Source of the DNA: an uncultured Clostridia bacterium
Lineage (GTDB): Bacteria; Bacillota; Clostridia; Christensenellales; Aristaeellaceae
NCBI GenBank assembly: GCA_946408995.1
Contig: CAMJUL010000044.1
Span: 1 to 33,943, forward strand
DNA length: 33,943 nucleotides
Direction of reading: 5' to 3'
Shown: positions 32,401 through 33,943 of the stretch, piece by piece
Position numbering within the stretch: the stretch's first letter is position 1
Layout of the letters: each line of letters starts with the position of its first letter
Made by a program: the position numbers and the translations under genes
The notes under the pieces: generated by a model
Seen by the model: the letters and a program-made list of their open reading frames with translations, nothing else
Databases searched by the model: none
What the model was told of the DNA's origin: nothing

Positions 32401-33786
32401 ATGAAAAAGATCCTCAGTCTTTTGCTCGTATTGGCCCTGTTGTTCTCCACGACGGCTTTCGCGGAAAACGGCCCCAATGGCACCCCGCCCGGAGCCCCTC
32501 CGGACGGTCCCATGGGCACCCCGCCTTCCGGTGGCCCCGGAGGCGGCTTTGGCGGCGGCACCCCGCCCGGAGGCGGCGCTTCCTCCTTTGAGTATACCGC
32601 CGCCACGTCCGTCACCGAAGGGGCCGTCCTGACGGACGGGGTCTATGCGTCCGATACGGCGGACGAAAGCGCCTTAATGGTCAGCACGGCCGACGACGTC
32701 ACCCTCGTCAACCCCACCGTCACCAAAGCCGGCGATTCCGACGGCGGCGACAACTGCAACTTTTACGGCCTCAACGCCGCGCTGCTGGTCATGGGCGGCT
32801 CCTCCGCGACGATCGTCGGCGGCACGGTCGTCTCCGACGCCGACGGCGCCAACGGCGTCTTCTGCTACGGCGGCAACGGCGCCTCCAATGGCGCCGGCGG
32901 CGACGGTACCACCGTGGTCCTCAGCGATACCATCATCACCACCACCGGGGACGGCTCCGGCGGCATCATGACAACCGGCGGCGGCGTCACCTATGCCAAC
33001 AACCTGACCGTTACCACCTCCGGCCGCTCCTCCGCCCCCATCCGCACGGACCGCGGCGGCGGCACCGTAGTGGTCGACGGCGGCACCTATACCTCCAACG
33101 GGCTGGGCTCCCCGGCCATCTATTCCACCGCGGACATCACCGTCCGGAACGCTTGTCTTGTGTCCAATCTCTCCGAGGGCGTGTGCATCGAAGGCATGAA
33201 CAGCATCACCCTGGAGAACTGCGACCTGACCGCCAACAACACCGCCATGAACGGCAACGCCACCTTCCTGGACAGCATTATGATCTACCAGTCCATGTCC
33301 GGCGACGCCGACAGCGGCACCTCTTCCTTTACCATGACGGGCGGCAGTCTGACGAGCCTCTCCGGGCACATGTTCCATGTGACCAACACCCACGCCGTCA
33401 TCACCCTGTCCAAAGTGAATTTGATAAACGAAGGCAGCGATGTGCTGCTCTCCGTCTGCAGCGACGGCTGGAGCGGCGCCGCCAACACGGCAGACCTCGT
33501 ATTGGACGCGCAGGCTTTGAGCGGGACCTGCCTGGTGGGCAGCGATTCCACCCTGACCCTGACGCTCCGGAACGCCTCCTCCTTTGAAGGAACGGTCAGC
33601 GGAGACATCGTCAGCGCGAAGGGCACGCAGATCTCCTCAGAAATTGGCGCCGTCCATGTGACCCTGGATGAGACCAGCACCTGGACCCTGACCGCCGACA
33701 CCTTCATCACATCCTTTGAAGGCAGCCTGGAAAACGTGAACGGCAACGGCTATACCCTCTATGTCAACGGAAGCGCCGTGAACTGA
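32401..33786 (+). CDS. Secreted beta-helix-like repeat protein with Gly/Pro-rich N-terminus (paralogue 2)
   Basis: A 461-residue exported protein. A clear signal peptide (1-21, ending TTAFA) is followed by a glycine/proline-rich flexible region (about 24-60). A long beta-helix-like body (about 65-455) is rich in Gly, Thr, Ser and Asp with repeated strand-turn units, including GVFCYGGNG, STADITVRNACLVSN and IEGMNSITLENC. It shares several blocks with the protein encoded at 31134 but is longer and lacks the N-terminal cysteine. There is no sortase motif or transmembrane anchor at its C-terminus (ends LYVNGSAVN). AAAGGAG supports the ATG. Likely a surface-associated or secreted adhesin or polymer-binding protein under the same two-component control; no enzyme signature is visible. 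Confidence 0.8.
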   Translation: MKKILSLLLVLALLFSTTAFAENGPNGTPPGAPPDGPMGTPPSGGPGGGFGGGTPPGGGASSFEYTAATSVTEGAVLTDGVYASDTADESALMVSTADDVTLVNPTVTKAGDSDGGDNCNFYGLNAALLVMGGSSATIVGGTVVSDADGANGVFCYGGNGASNGAGGDGTTVVLSDTIITTTGDGSGGIMTTGGGVTYANNLTVTTSGRSSAPIRTDRGGGTVVVDGGTYTSNGLGSPAIYSTADITVRNACLVSNLSEGVCIEGMNSITLENCDLTANNTAMNGNATFLDSIMIYQSMSGDADSGTSSFTMTGGSLTSLSGHMFHVTNTHAVITLSKVNLINEGSDVLLSVCSDGWSGAANTADLVLDAQALSGTCLVGSDSTLTLTLRNASSFEGTVSGDIVSAKGTQISSEIGAVHVTLDETSTWTLTADTFITSFEGSLENVNGNGYTLYVNGSAVN

Positions 33787-33821
33787 TCCTCCCCGGCATC
33801 TGCCCGCATACGTCCAAAAAA

Positions 33822-33863
33822 GCCCGGGGCCGGCACTCCATCCGCCGGCCCCGGGCCTCTTTT
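33822..33863 (+). terminator. Rho-independent terminator
   Basis: GCCCGGGGCCGGC (33822-33834) pairs perfectly over 13 bp with GCCGGCCCCGGGC (33844-33856) around a 9-base loop, then CTCTTTT. It ends the transcript of the second beta-helix gene. A run of A residues before the stem could also give termination on the other strand. Confidence 0.9.
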
Positions 33864-33891
33864 CCCCTCCGCCTTCGGAATGGGAATCCGG

Positions 33892-33943
33892 ATCGAGTAG
33901 GAGGGGGTGATTAGCCCCCGTCCTCTCACCGCACCGTGCGTAC
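33892..33943 (-). mobile_element. Group II intron, 3' end only (domains V-VI)
   Basis: On the minus strand the window edge reads GTACGCACGGTGC, the right half of a domain V hairpin, then GGTGAGAGG and a domain VI stem (GGGGG-loop-CCCCC) ending CCTACTCGAT. The terminal CTACTCGAY with its bulged branch-point A is characteristic of bacterial group II introns. The intron body and its reverse transcriptase lie beyond the right edge. The 3' splice boundary is placed at 33892/33891. Confidence 0.72.

Noticed and set aside
1-33943. CRISPR array
   Set aside because: No regularly spaced repeat-spacer pattern was seen on either strand.

Overview
The window is GC-rich, densely packed DNA that reads like a chromosome segment of a Clostridia-type Firmicute (possibly Christensenellales or a relative). 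Signs of this are a SpoIIE-type phosphatase, an ECF sigma factor paired with VanZ, a Dpp/Opp importer, a QueT transporter, a CCA-encoding tRNA and canonical Shine-Dalgarno sites. The exact taxon cannot be fixed from sequence alone. Most of the open frames opposite the real genes are GC artefacts.

Left end (107-4105, minus strand): an amino-sugar operon of nagB, a left-handed beta-helix acetyltransferase and glmM, with an IspD/TarI-like cytidylyltransferase downstream. The leader of this operon contains a clear glmS ribozyme behind a strong promoter. That self-cleaving RNA shuts genes off when glucosamine-6-phosphate accumulates. Its position in front of nagB suggests that NagB here makes GlcN6P rather than degrading it.

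Centre (4557-24594, plus strand): two paralogous 59- and 64-residue peptides with a conserved 48-residue leader ending in Ala-Ala-Gly and unrelated short tails. They are followed by an ECF sigma factor, a VanZ protein with a C-terminal VOC-like domain, a YdcF-type membrane protein, QueT, and a response regulator with a SARP-like DNA-binding domain. Then come an NHLM-type peptide export system (membrane fusion protein, C39-peptidase ABC transporter, second ABC transporter), a complete five-gene Dpp/Opp oligopeptide importer, an SH3-domain secreted protein, an unknown protein and a SpoIIE-type phosphatase. The two promoters with tandem TGTTGGACA repeats (11-bp period, 8 bp before the -10) fit SARP-type control and link the peptide operon to the SH3-protein operon. 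Together the genes look like a peptide export, processing and possible re-import system with its own regulators.

Right part (24691-28112): tRNA-Arg(ACG), a decayed reading frame, a TetR regulator and DUF998-like membrane protein behind a perfect consensus promoter whose spacer is a palindromic operator, and a minus-strand aldo/keto reductase.

Right end (28113-33943): a secreted, internally deleted subtype-B tannase-like protein, an OmpR-type response regulator and histidine kinase, and two paralogous secreted beta-helix-like proteins. Three promoters here share one architecture, TTCAAY-N5-TTCAAK-N10-TANNCT, so the two-component system probably controls its own operon and both surface proteins. 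The last 52 bases are the 3' end of a group II intron running in from outside the window.
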